Shown here piece after piece: positions 1 through 7,389 of a DNA stretch of 19,271 nucleotides (its first letter is position 1; every line of letters begins with the position of its first letter). Source of the DNA: a bacterium (GTDB lineage: Bacteria; Patescibacteria; Dojkabacteria; JAKAPS01; JAJZLI01); contig JAJZKG010000014.1 in assembly GCA_021809565.1 (NCBI GenBank), positions 1-19,271 on the forward strand, given 5' to 3'. The notes under the pieces were generated by a model. That model was not told where the DNA came from and searched no databases. It saw nothing but the letters and a program-made list of their open reading frames with translations. A program made the position numbers and the translations under genes.

Positions 1-15
1 AGTATTTAGTAAACT

Positions 16-618
16 TTATGTAGAAATGGTAGATGCAATTATCATTGTAGATTTTCCTCTACTTGAGAAAAGTGATGATATAAAAAAGCTAAAACTTAAA
101 ATAGAAATTCCAAAAATAAAAGTTAAAATACTTATAAGATAAATATCCAAAGTAGAATATTTAAAATTTTCTATTGAAGCTAAAGGAATTATAAGTATTA
201 CTGCAAAAATTATAAAAATTATAAGTGCTATAATTCCAGAAATATATTTTGATATAAATATCTTGAACCTTGATATAGGCATTGATAAAACCAATCCAAT
301 AGTTTTATCTTCTATTGGTCCTACAATCTGAGAATTACAGAATGACACTATAAAAAATATGAGTATTATAGGGAGAAAAAGATCTATATATTTTCCTCCA
401 AGATAAGTTAATAATGTAAGTTTATTTTGTGCAGATATTCCAAATGCTTTGAGCATGACTTTAGGAAGAGATGTTAATATTTTGTTATAAGATTTGGATT
501 GATTCAACACTGAAGGAAAAGTTGTAACTAGAAGTAACGTATAGAGGAATGTACCCAAAGAATAGTACATAATAAATAGTCTTTTTTGTTTCAATATGTT
601 TTTTATATATTTAACCAT
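16..618 (-). CDS. ABC-2 type transporter permease, shortened
   Basis: Membrane subunit of an ABC exporter. The 200-residue protein has about five hydrophobic segments (near residues 15-35, 75-93, 125-147, 155-180 and a start of another) separated by short basic loops, as in the ABC-2 permease family. It begins 14 nt after the stop of the ATPase gene, so the two form one operon. Family members with this layout are usually about 250-270 residues, so the final helices are missing. The frame ends in TAA at 16-18, and the five in-frame codons that remain before the window edge read S-L-L-N-T, which resembles the beginning of the helix expected there. The gene may therefore be broken by one nonsense change, or may simply end early. 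The substrate cannot be told. Confidence 0.75.
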   Translation of the reverse strand: MVKYIKNILKQKRLFIMYYSLGTFLYTLLLVTTFPSVLNQSKSYNKILTSLPKVMLKAFGISAQNKLTLLTYLGGKYIDLFLPIILIFFIVSFCNSQIVGPIEDKTIGLVLSMPISRFKIFISKYISGIIALIIFIIFAVILIIPLASIENFKYSTLDIYLISILTFIFGISILSFSFFISSLFSSRGKSTMIIASTIST

Positions 619-632
619 TTTAATCCAGATTC

Positions 633-1496
633 TTACTTATAAAATTCTAAAAATGTATCTTCTAAAGATAGAGGTGTGACACTAATATTCTCTACATCAT
701 ATTTACTTAATATTTTTATTAATCCATTCATATCTCTTTTTACTTTCAAACTAATGCTTGTATCATCATTTGATTCAATTTTAAAATATTTGAAATCTTC
801 AATATTATATTTACCTTTAAATTTAATAGAAACTGAAGATAGACTTTTTTTCTTAATATCATCAATGTCTTCTATGCTAATAAGTTCTCCTTCCTTGATA
901 ATTCCTATTCTATCGCAAATCTCACCAACTTCACTAAGATCATGAGAAGAAAGAAAAATAGTCGTGCCCCTTTTTTTTATATCCATGATCAATTTATGGA
1001 ATATGTTTTGGTACAGTGGGTCTAGACCTCTCGATGGTTCATCTAAGATGATCAGTTTAGGGTTACAAATTAAAGAAATAACCAGAGAGGCTTTCTGTAT
1101 ATTTCCAAAAGACAATGTCTTTATCTTTTGGTGAAGTGGGACATCAAAAGTTTTTATTATATTATTATCAAATTCTGAAGAGAGTTTAAAATTATATATA
1201 AAATTTATATGATCTTGCAGTGACCAATTCATATTTAATATAGAAGATGAAGATCCGTATGAAATATCTTTTTTTATATCTACAATATTATCTTTTATAT
1301 CCTTTGAAAATATTTTAATTGTCCCTTGATTTGGATATAAAAACCCCATTAAACAACTTATAGTTGTAGTTTTACCTGCACCGTTAGGTCCTAAAAATCC
1401 AAAAATTTCACCTTGTTTTAGAGAAAAATCTAAATTCTTTAAAACCTCTTTTTGTCCAAATGATTTTGATAAACTTGAAACTTCTAAAACGTACAT
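633..1496 (-). CDS. ABC transporter ATP-binding protein
   Basis: Cytoplasmic ATPase that would drive the permease encoded just downstream. Its 287 residues show Walker A GPNGAGKTT (36-44), signature LSFGN (128-132), Walker B LIILDEP (148-154), D-loop GLDP (157-160) and the H-loop His185 in SSHDL. The C-terminal ~80 residues are the variable tail common in exporters of the ABC-2 class. Two positions are unusual. The Q-loop glutamine is not evident, the region around 78-85 reading ISYGSSSS. The signature has F and N where the consensus has G and Q. The start at 1496 is supported by a promoter whose -10 box ends 7 nt before the ATG. It is divergent from the secreted-protein operon at 1572. Confidence 0.93.
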   Translation of the reverse strand: MYVLEVSSLSKSFGQKEVLKNLDFSLKQGEIFGFLGPNGAGKTTTISCLMGFLYPNQGTIKIFSKDIKDNIVDIKKDISYGSSSSILNMNWSLQDHINFIYNFKLSSEFDNNIIKTFDVPLHQKIKTLSFGNIQKASLVISLICNPKLIILDEPSRGLDPLYQNIFHKLIMDIKKRGTTIFLSSHDLSEVGEICDRIGIIKEGELISIEDIDDIKKKSLSSVSIKFKGKYNIEDFKYFKIESNDDTSISLKVKRDMNGLIKILSKYDVENISVTPLSLEDTFLEFYK

Positions 1497-1503
1497 GGTC
1501 TAT

Positions 1504-1531
1504 ATTGTATATTGTATGCTTTTATTATCAA
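1504..1531 (-). promoter_or_regulatory. Promoter of the ABC transporter operon
   Basis: On the minus strand TTGATA (1526-1531) is followed after 16 bp by TACAAT (1504-1509). Only 7 nt separate the -10 box from the ATG at 1496, so the transcript is expected to start at or within a base or two of the start codon. Confidence 0.55.
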
Positions 1532-1559
1532 CATGTACATAATTAATATTTTATGTTAG

Positions 1560-1565
1560 TATATT
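1560..1565 (+). promoter_or_regulatory. Probable -10 box of the secreted-protein operon
   Basis: TATATT lies 6 nt before the ATG at 1572, the same spacing seen at other genes in the window. No good -35 box stands 16-18 bp upstream. Confidence 0.35.
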
Positions 1566-1571
1566 AATGTA

Positions 1572-1910
1572 ATGAAAACACTTAAGATATCTTTGGTTTT
1601 ACTCACTTTATCCACGTTTGGAGTTGGCGTTGTTTTTGCTCAAACACAAACATCTACAAATCTTAATAACTTGGTTAAAGCTGGAATTCAGGAACAAAAA
1701 ACTAACCCCGAAACAGCTCTTCTAGATAAAGAAGTTACTACAGGAGAAGTACAGTCGGCTGGAGAGATTAAAGGATCAGGATCTAAGGATTCAAAAGAGG
1801 TACAGATTCCTGAAGTCAATGTTGAAAAAGAAATAGAGACAGAGAGTAAATCATCAAGTAAAGATATTAATTCTAAAGACAGTGCTACAAAATCTAGCTC
1901 TGGTAAATAA
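1572..1910 (+). CDS. Secreted acidic low-complexity protein
   Basis: Unrecognised exported protein of 112 residues. The N-terminus is a textbook signal peptide: basic MKTLK, a hydrophobic core to about residue 20, and a likely cleavage after VFA, leaving a mature chain that begins QTQTS. The mature part is hydrophilic and rich in Ser, Lys and Glu, with no predicted fold, and ends in a Ser/Lys-rich tail. There is no second hydrophobic stretch, so release or loose wall association is more likely than membrane anchoring. It is the first gene of a two-gene unit; the next start codon comes one base after its stop. A function cannot be assigned. Confidence 0.75.
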   Translation: MKTLKISLVLLTLSTFGVGVVFAQTQTSTNLNNLVKAGIQEQKTNPETALLDKEVTTGEVQSAGEIKGSGSKDSKEVQIPEVNVEKEIETESKSSSKDINSKDSATKSSSGK

Positions 1911-1911
1911 T

Positions 1912-2343
1912 ATGTTAAAAAATAGAAAATATATATATCTTATTATCCTCATACTTATCGTAGTTGTTCTGTTATATAGTTTCAAAAATAAAACTATTAC
2001 TACAGCACCAAATAGTATTAACAAGTTAGTTATTGCTCAATCCATAACAAATACTGGAACTCCATCTCAAATTACTAACACATTTAATCATTCAGTAGAT
2101 AGAAATATATATATGTTTGTATATTTAAAGAATCCTGTATCTAATGAATCAATATCATATATAAGGTATTTTAATGGATACTATGTAGATTCATATAGTG
2201 TAAAGACCTCATCTAAAACTAATAGAATCCTTTATTTTAATTGGAATAAAACCCATAAACTTGATTACCCAACAGGTGTATATACCATTAAAGTATTCAT
2301 AAATGGTGTATTTTTAAAATCCGTCAGTTATAAAGTTACATAA
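1912..2343 (+). CDS. Membrane-anchored protein with a predicted beta-sandwich domain
   Basis: Protein of 143 residues with one N-terminal membrane segment (about residues 8-24, after basic LKNRK) and an outside domain of about 110 residues rich in alternating hydrophobic residues, Asn, Ser and Tyr, typical of an immunoglobulin-like or pre-peptidase-like beta sandwich. I chose the ATG at 1912, one base after the preceding stop. An in-frame GTG at 1882 would add ten residues before the membrane segment and overlap the upstream gene. The family is not recognised. Cotranscription with the secreted protein upstream suggests a shared role at the cell surface. Confidence 0.7.
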   Translation: MLKNRKYIYLIILILIVVVLLYSFKNKTITTAPNSINKLVIAQSITNTGTPSQITNTFNHSVDRNIYMFVYLKNPVSNESISYIRYFNGYYVDSYSVKTSSKTNRILYFNWNKTHKLDYPTGVYTIKVFINGVFLKSVSYKVT

Positions 2344-2344
2344 C

Positions 2345-2367
2345 CCATTGATTTTGTAAAACAATGG
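2345..2367 (+). terminator. Hairpin after the two-gene secreted unit
   Basis: CCATTG at 2345-2350 pairs with CAATGG at 2362-2367, with further TTTT/AAAA pairing possible inside the loop. It begins just after the stop of the upstream gene. No T-run follows, so it is a weak terminator candidate and could instead be part of the control region of the next gene. Confidence 0.35.
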
Positions 2368-2384
2368 ATTCAGATCTGGTAATA

Positions 2385-2393
2385 TGTTATTAT
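2385..2393 (+). promoter_or_regulatory. Extended -10 promoter of the TIM-barrel gene
   Basis: TG at 2385-2386, one base, then TATTAT at 2388-2393 forms an extended -10 element. The ATG at 2402 is 8 nt downstream, so the mRNA should have almost no leader. The -35 position reads TGGATT, a poor match, as is common with extended -10 promoters. Confidence 0.45.
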
Positions 2394-2401
2394 CAAAATA
2401 A

Positions 2402-3307
2402 ATGAAAATAAGGAATACTATACTTATAGTAATACTGATTGTTCTTATAGCAATTCTAGTATATTTTCTGTACTCTGTCTTTTCTTCAAAAAACAAACAA
2501 CTCCAAAATATATCTATTGTATCTCAAAATTTAACAAGTTGTAATAATCAGAACGGATCTAGATCCGGATCTAGATCCAATGATTGGATGATAACTTATC
2601 AGAATCTCAAAAATTTATCTAAACTAAATCCAACAATCACAAATAATATTTTCAATTCTCCACATACATATATAATGGAATCTCCTTTAAAGTTCCAAAG
2701 TAATCCGTATGGAACTTTTGTTGCAGTTTTCCAAAGTTATCAAGCATTCAAATCAGATTTATTGAATAATAAAATAAATGCTAATTTTAAAGGATCTAGA
2801 GGAGGTTGGGTTTTATATGATAATGAGCATTGGTCAAAAACCCCAGTCATTGAACAACAAAATCCAGTTTTATATGAAAAACTTTTTACTAACCTTGCAC
2901 ATCAATATGGATATAAAGTTATTTTATCTCCTTCTCAGGATTTATTTGTGGAGTCAAAAAATAACTCAAATGGATCTCTATACTTAAATTCTGGTATTGC
3001 TAAAGCAACTTATAACTATGCTGATATATATGAGATACAAGCACAATCTTTTGAACAATCAAGATATAGAAGTAATCATATATTTACAAACTTTGTCAAT
3101 AGCGTACTGAAACAGATCAATAACACAAAACCTATCATTGTAGGACTTAGTGTAAATCGGATTCAAAATGCTACACAACTATATAATGACTTTTTAAGTG
3201 TTAAAGGAAAAGTTCAGGGATTTTGGTTAAATGTACCAGGATCTACAACTAACAGTCTTAATATAGGGATACAATTTTTACAGATGATACAAAACAGTTG
3301 TAAATAA
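2402..3307 (+). CDS. Membrane-anchored TIM-barrel, glycoside-hydrolase-like protein
   Basis: Protein of 301 residues with an N-terminal membrane segment (about 6-26) and a large outside domain. The pattern of strands is that of a TIM barrel: GGWVLYDNEHW with a following TP-x-x-EQ (about 135-150), GYKVILSPSQDL, YADIYEIQAQSFE, PIIVGLSVN, then GFWLNVPG near the end. This order of acidic strand ends resembles unnamed glycoside-hydrolase-like extracellular proteins that I recall from actinobacteria; that comparison is from memory and not exact. Asp and Glu in YDNEHW and Glu in EIQAQ are candidate active-site residues. A Gly-Ser-Arg-Ser insert (about 52-59) is encoded by two tandem copies of a 12-bp palindrome. 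Substrate unknown. Confidence 0.7.
   Translation: MKIRNTILIVILIVLIAILVYFLYSVFSSKNKQLQNISIVSQNLTSCNNQNGSRSGSRSNDWMITYQNLKNLSKLNPTITNNIFNSPHTYIMESPLKFQSNPYGTFVAVFQSYQAFKSDLLNNKINANFKGSRGGWVLYDNEHWSKTPVIEQQNPVLYEKLFTNLAHQYGYKVILSPSQDLFVESKNNSNGSLYLNSGIAKATYNYADIYEIQAQSFEQSRYRSNHIFTNFVNSVLKQINNTKPIIVGLSVNRIQNATQLYNDFLSVKGKVQGFWLNVPGSTTNSLNIGIQFLQMIQNSCK
2555..2578. repeat. Tandem 12-bp palindrome inside a coding region
   Basis: GGATCTAGATCC occurs twice head to tail (2555-2566 and 2567-2578). Each copy is a perfect palindrome, and so is the pair. It is in frame and encodes the GSRSGSRS linker between the membrane anchor and the barrel domain. The same 12-mer occurs at 11114-11125, and its first 11 bases at 9650-9660. 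Confidence 0.85.
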
Positions 3308-3337
3308 CCTACTTCATTTTGTAGTTAAATCTTTTTT
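3306..3337. terminator. Short hairpin between convergent genes
   Basis: CTAC (3309-3312) pairs with GTAG (3321-3324), extended by AA/TT across a one-base bulge, and is followed by a T-rich run at 3332-3337. It sits between the ends of the convergent TIM-barrel and marR genes. The stem is weak. Confidence 0.4.
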
Positions 3338-3729
3338 AGTGTATTAACAACAAGTGATAAATTATCTTTTAATATCAACTTATCTTCTTTAGATAATTTA
3401 CCTATCTTATCCTTCATCTCACTTCTTAAGAGTTTAGAGAATTCCTTCATTTTCTCCCTACCATGATCTGTTATGGAAACTATTTTTTCTCTTTTATTAT
3501 TGCCTTCTTCTTTGTGTATAAATCCTTGATTTTCAAGTTTAAATAATGCTTCCGTTACTGAGGGAGGTGATATATTCATTTTCCTTGATAGATCTACAAC
3601 TCTAATATGTTTGTTTTCACTGATTATTCTTAAAAGTAAGGCTGATGAGATAAAATTATTCCCATATATGAAATGAGTTTTCATTTCCATTATAAGATCA
3701 ATTATTTTATCTTCAATAGTATTATCCAT
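3325..3729 (-). CDS. MarR-family transcriptional regulator
   Basis: DNA-binding regulator of 134 residues, the usual MarR size. The winged helix-turn-helix covers about residues 38-95: helix 2 and recognition helix in VVDLSRKMNISPPSVTEALFKLENQGF, then the wing EEGNNKREKIVSIT with its basic residues. Terminal helices would form the dimer interface. Its start overlaps the end of the MFS exporter gene by 8 nt, so the two are translated from one mRNA and the regulator probably represses its own operon. Palindromes at 5320-5338 upstream of the exporter are the likely target. The ligand is unknown; a substrate of the exporter would be the usual case. Confidence 0.9.
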   Translation of the reverse strand: MDNTIEDKIIDLIMEMKTHFIYGNNFISSALLLRIISENKHIRVVDLSRKMNISPPSVTEALFKLENQGFIHKEEGNNKREKIVSITDHGREKMKEFSKLLRSEMKDKIGKLSKEDKLILKDNLSLVVNTLKKI

Positions 3730-5290
3730 TTCTATTATCAGTCCTTAATGGTATCTCCTTTATAAGGATAACAAAAATTAAGGATATTGCAACAACAATA
3801 GCTGCAAATAAAAGTACATAACTTATTGATTGAGTTAAAGATAGATATACTGCATGAGTAATTTCATGTATATATTTTTCTAGGTATTGAGGTACATTTT
3901 TTGCTCCATTAATTGTAGTAGAGAATGATGTATTAGAACTTGAAAAAGAACGTTGCACAGCATCATATTTTGAAGATAAAGCTACAGGGAGATTTTTTGG
4001 TTTATTGGCAGCTAGTCTTGATATAAGAGTATTATTTAGAATAGTTCCCATAGCAGCAAGTCCAACAGCACTAGCAACATTTCTAAAAAATTGTAATGTA
4101 CCTGTAACTACACCAATTTCTTGTACTGGAAAGAAATTTTGAGCCACAATAGTCAAAATTGGTAATAATACTCCAAGGCCTACACCCGTTATGAACATGT
4201 GTACCATCATCAATAATATGTTCGTATTAACAGTTAGAGTTGATAAAAGGAAGAATCCCACAGCGGTAATAATAACTGAAGATACTATTAAGTATTTATA
4301 CTTTCCATACCGAGTCAGTAATAATCCAGCACCAATTGCAGTTAGGATAAGTCCTACAATAAGAGATATTAGATATAAACCTGAAGTTGTAGGACTTGCT
4401 CCTCTAACATATTGAAAGTATATAGGTAGATAAACTATTCCTCCTAGAAAACCAAAAGATGTAAGAAACGCCACAATATTGATATATATAAAAGATTTAT
4501 TTTTAAACAAATGTAAAGGTAATAAAGGATATTTTGCTTTTGTTTGATAAATGATAAAAATAATTAGAAAAACAATAAATGTTCCTATCAGTAAAAATTC
4601 TTGCATTGAATTCCATGCTATCAGTGACCCTCCAAATATCAAGGCAGAAATTAAAGCTACTGTAAATATCGAAAATAGAGCTATACCAGGATAATCAACT
4701 GTTTCCTCTTTATGGGTCTTGATAAGAGGGTATTCTCTTAAAATTAATATGAATGCAAGTATACCTACTGGAACATTAATATAAAATATCCAATGCCATG
4801 AGAATGATTCAGTTAAATAACCTCCAATTAGAGGTCCTACTACAGAAGCAACTCCAAAACTAGAAGATATAATACCTTGCCATTTCCCACGTTCCCTAGG
4901 TGAGAATAAATCTCCTATAGATGCAAAAGCTAAGGATGTTAGTGCTCCTCCCCCTATACCCTGTATTGCTCTAAATATAATAAGTTCTGTTATATTTTGT
5001 GATAAACCAGACAAAATTGATCCAAATACAAATATACCTATTCCCCATAAGTAGAATAACTTTCTACCATAAATATCTGATAATCTACCAACAACCAATA
5101 TTGCTATTGTAGATGTAAGAATATAAGCGGCATATATCCAGCTTAAAAGATTAAAACCTCCCAAATCTTTCAAAATTGTAGGAAGTGCAGTTGAAACTAT
5201 AGTCTGATCTAGAGCAGACATAAACATAGAGATTAAAATAGCAGCCATTAAAAATTTTAATCTCCCAGGTTTTATATGGTCTTTCATCAT
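3722..5290 (-). CDS. MFS drug exporter, DHA2 (EmrB/QacA) family
   Basis: Inner-membrane proton-coupled multidrug exporter of 522 residues with about 14 membrane helices, the DHA2 length. Visible landmarks are LDQTIVSTALPTI in helix 1 (motif D1, residues about 27-39), motif A GRLSDIYGRK (about 68-77), RAIQGIGGGA in helix 4, and motif C GVASVVGPLIGGYL in helix 5. A long loop (about 430-470) before the final helices is rich in Ser and Asn. The start has two adjacent ATGs (5290 and 5287). The leader is about 10-20 nt and contains two palindromes, suggesting control by the MarR protein encoded downstream. The substrates cannot be read from sequence. Confidence 0.93.
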   Translation of the reverse strand: MMKDHIKPGRLKFLMAAILISMFMSALDQTIVSTALPTILKDLGGFNLLSWIYAAYILTSTIAILVVGRLSDIYGRKLFYLWGIGIFVFGSILSGLSQNITELIIFRAIQGIGGGALTSLAFASIGDLFSPRERGKWQGIISSSFGVASVVGPLIGGYLTESFSWHWIFYINVPVGILAFILILREYPLIKTHKEETVDYPGIALFSIFTVALISALIFGGSLIAWNSMQEFLLIGTFIVFLIIFIIYQTKAKYPLLPLHLFKNKSFIYINIVAFLTSFGFLGGIVYLPIYFQYVRGASPTTSGLYLISLIVGLILTAIGAGLLLTRYGKYKYLIVSSVIITAVGFFLLSTLTVNTNILLMMVHMFITGVGLGVLLPILTIVAQNFFPVQEIGVVTGTLQFFRNVASAVGLAAMGTILNNTLISRLAANKPKNLPVALSSKYDAVQRSFSSSNTSFSTTINGAKNVPQYLEKYIHEITHAVYLSLTQSISYVLLFAAIVVAISLIFVILIKEIPLRTDNRNG

Positions 5291-5319
5291 AATGGTTGAT
5301 TGTTTAAATATATAATTAT

Positions 5320-5338
5320 CTAATTATTAGGTAGCCTA
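5320..5338. promoter_or_regulatory. Candidate MarR operator
   Basis: Two overlapping dyads, CTAATTATTAG (5320-5330) and TAGG-TAG-CCTA (5328-5338), lie 30-48 bp before the exporter start, over the -35/spacer region if TATATT further downstream is the -10 box. MarR dimers bind AT-rich dyads of this type. The assignment is inference from position and symmetry. Confidence 0.4.
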
Positions 5339-5395
5339 TGTATGGGCACATATGAAAGTATATCATAGAAATTATTTATGTCAAATATAAAAGAT

Positions 5396-6070
5396 TTATG
5401 AAGAAATTCTATTTAATATCAATTGATAGGCACTATTCAATTCTTTAAATTTTGTATCATCTTGGTTTCTAGTAAAATCTGGATGGAGAATCCTTGCTTT
5501 CTCTCTAAATGCTTTTTTAATCTCAATCAATGATGCATTATTCCTCACTCCAAGTATAGAATATGCTTCGTCTACAATATCTTTACTGTCTGTCTTTTGA
5601 GATTCTGTATTTGATTGTTTAAAAGAATTATATAAGTTGAATATGACCTCACTAGAGAACTTAAATCTTGATTTTAAAACAGCTGAAAATTCAAGAAGAG
5701 TTTTGGATTTTACAAAAACAGTGTATATATATTCGTAATTATTAATAACTGTTTCTTCTATTTCTGCATTCTCATTAATTATTCTACGTATTTTAAAGTA
5801 ATATAAATTCAGTTCTCTAAAAAAATCTATACCACCTATTAAAAGGGCAATTACAATAAATAAGAAATCTCTAGTAAACAAAGTAACCCATGATCCTACG
5901 GTAAGTATCAAAGAGTTGTTAAACAACCGCCCTAAAAGTGCACTCCTATATTGTTCTGCTTTAAGCTTTGAATTTTTTTTGGGAGATAGATATAGAATTA
6001 GAGATATAAATGTGGTTACAAATACTAAAATTAAGTAAATAAAAAATGTATCTAGGTAATTTATATTCAT
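5396..6070 (-). CDS. Membrane protein with C-terminal J domain
   Basis: Protein of 224 residues with two N-terminal hydrophobic segments (about 8-29 and 62-83) and a C-terminal J domain (about 167-222) carrying the HPD motif at 196-198, preceded by the basic helix EIKKAFREKARIL and followed by KFKELNSAYQLI. J domains stimulate the ATPase of DnaK. The zinc-finger and client-binding regions of true DnaJ are absent, so this is a type III co-chaperone that would recruit DnaK to the cytoplasmic face of the membrane. The start is 16 nt after the 3' end of tRNA-Glu on the same strand, with no terminator or promoter visible in the gap, so the two are probably on one transcript. Confidence 0.87.
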   Translation of the reverse strand: MNINYLDTFFIYLILVFVTTFISLILYLSPKKNSKLKAEQYRSALLGRLFNNSLILTVGSWVTLFTRDFLFIVIALLIGGIDFFRELNLYYFKIRRIINENAEIEETVINNYEYIYTVFVKSKTLLEFSAVLKSRFKFSSEVIFNLYNSFKQSNTESQKTDSKDIVDEAYSILGVRNNASLIEIKKAFREKARILHPDFTRNQDDTKFKELNSAYQLILNRISS

Positions 6071-6086
6071 AATATAATTTTAAATT

Positions 6087-6160
6087 TGACCTCGGCGGGA
6101 TTCGGACCCGCGATTTCCAGGATGAAAACCTGATGTCCTAGACCACTAGACGACGAGGCC
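6087..6160 (-). tRNA. trnE: tRNA-Glu (UUC)
   Basis: The reverse complement folds into a 74-nt cloverleaf. The acceptor stem GGCCTCG/CGAGGTC has one G-U pair. The anticodon stem TCAGG/CCTGG has loop TTTTCAT, giving anticodon UUC. The T-arm is GCGGG-TCCGAAT-CCCGC. The discriminator base is A and no CCA is encoded. A promoter precedes it at 6173-6201. Confidence 0.96.
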
Positions 6161-6172
6161 AAAAACAATAAA

Positions 6173-6201
6173 AATATACCAGAAATAAGGGTTTTTTGCA
6201 A
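6173..6201 (-). promoter_or_regulatory. Promoter of tRNA-Glu
   Basis: TTGCAA (6196-6201) and TATATT (6173-6178) on the minus strand are separated by exactly 17 bp. The predicted start is about 6-7 nt before the mature tRNA 5' end. Confidence 0.65.
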
Positions 6202-6218
6202 ATGTAATGTTCAGTAAT

Positions 6219-6247
6219 TTGAGTTTTGGGAATTTTTAGTATACAAT
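6219..6247 (+). promoter_or_regulatory. Upstream promoter candidate for the AI-2E permease gene
   Basis: TTGAGT (6219-6224), 17 bp, TACAAT (6242-6247). It would give a leader of about 90 nt that contains the palindrome array at 6280-6319. A second, closer -10 box lies at 6331-6336. Confidence 0.4.
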
Positions 6248-6279
6248 GAACTAAGGATGTGCCCAACCTATGCAGCCTT

Positions 6280-6319
6280 GAATTTGGATTCTTGAGCCCA
6301 GGCTCTCGTATCTTAATCC
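6280..6319. repeat. Array of three 12-bp dyads at 14-bp period
   Basis: Units GAATTTGGATTC (6280-6291, 4 of 5 arm pairs), GAGCCCAGGCTC (6294-6305, 5 of 5) and GTATCTTAATCC (6308-6319, 3 of 5) are separated by 2-nt spacers. The layout matches the array at 11114-11153. It covers the -35 region of the near promoter of the permease gene. Confidence 0.5.
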
Positions 6320-6330
6320 TTGGAGTTGTA

Positions 6331-6336
6331 TATAAT
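6331..6336 (+). promoter_or_regulatory. Near -10 box of the AI-2E permease gene
   Basis: A perfect TATAAT lies 6 nt before the ATG at 6343, which predicts a leaderless mRNA. There is no good -35 box at the right distance; the last unit of the dyad array is there instead. Confidence 0.45.
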
Positions 6337-6342
6337 CAATAA

Positions 6343-7389
6343 ATGAAAAGTCAAACAATTGAGATTTCTACAAAGACAATATTCATAGTTATAGCTACAT
6401 TAGTAGGAATATACTTCTTTTTGAAAATAGCGTTTGTATTTGTTCTTATTTTCCTTTCCTTTATTCTAATGTCTGCAATTGATCCATTAGTAGTATGGTT
6501 TGAGAAAAGAAAATTACCAAGAGGAATATCAGTTATCTTTAGTATGCTTATTATAATAATTATAGTAGGCTTCTTTTTTTATATAACCATATCTCCAATA
6601 ACAAATCAGATAGATCAAATTGTAGCAGCTTTTTCAACCATTCCACAGAAACTAGCTCACATATTTCCATTTATAAAATCTAGCTCTACAGTGAAGATTG
6701 GAGGGTTTAATTTGTATAAATATATATTTAATAACTTTCATAATTTTGTACTCTCAGGAGCTTTGAATGTATCTCAAACAACTATAAATGTAATTACTTT
6801 TATAGCATATATAGTATTTATACTTGTTATGTCTATATATATGCTTATTTATAAAGAACATTTTTATTCAACCACACTAACTTTCATACCAAAACACGAA
6901 AGACGTAGAATAGATCATATACTCCGAAGAGTAGAGCTACAATTAGGAAGATGGTTAAGAGGACAATTACTAATCAGTCTGTTTGTGGGATTACTATTCT
7001 GGATTTATCTTACAATACTAGGTATTCCTTATGCCATACCACTTAGTTTATTTGCAGCGTTTTGTGAGGCTATACCTTTTGTAGGACCAATAATATCTGG
7101 AGTTGTAGCATCATTAGTAGTCTTTTTTATTTTTCCTAATTTGTTTTTATTATCTGTTATTGCAGTAGTAATAATACAACAGTTAGAAGCAAATCTAATA
7201 GCACCAAAAATCATGGAGAGAGTTATAGGCATAAACCCTTTAATTGTAGTTATAGGAATATTTATAGGTACAGAAATTGGAGGCCTTCTTGGGGCACTAA
7301 TTGTATTACCTATAATTACAGTAATTCAACTTTTAATTTATGATATATGGGGGGAAGAAATAGATGATAGTTTATCTAAAAACAATTAA
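6343..7389 (+). CDS. AI-2E/PerM-family membrane transporter
   Basis: Polytopic membrane protein of 348 residues of the AI-2E exporter-like (PerM, TqsA) family. It has about seven to eight hydrophobic segments: a close pair near 12-45, one at 62-85, one near 148-170, then after a cytoplasmic stretch with FIPKHERRRIDHILRRVELQLGRWLRGQ the C-terminal group (about 208-340) with the family-typical GIPYAIPLSLFAAFCEAIPFVGP and a late APKIMERVIGINPLIVVIGIFIGTEIGGLLGALIVLP stretch. Members have been linked to autoinducer-2 export, Na+/H+ antiport and solute efflux, so the substrate cannot be assigned. The last 26 nt overlap the phosphoglucose isomerase gene, so the two are coupled. Confidence 0.9.
   Translation: MKSQTIEISTKTIFIVIATLVGIYFFLKIAFVFVLIFLSFILMSAIDPLVVWFEKRKLPRGISVIFSMLIIIIIVGFFFYITISPITNQIDQIVAAFSTIPQKLAHIFPFIKSSSTVKIGGFNLYKYIFNNFHNFVLSGALNVSQTTINVITFIAYIVFILVMSIYMLIYKEHFYSTTLTFIPKHERRRIDHILRRVELQLGRWLRGQLLISLFVGLLFWIYLTILGIPYAIPLSLFAAFCEAIPFVGPIISGVVASLVVFFIFPNLFLLSVIAVVIIQQLEANLIAPKIMERVIGINPLIVVIGIFIGTEIGGLLGALIVLPIITVIQLLIYDIWGEEIDDSLSKNN

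Noticed and set aside
16..1496. Drug-specific or bacteriocin ABC exporter
   Set aside because: Nothing in the ATPase or permease sequence, nor any neighbouring biosynthetic gene, points to a substrate.
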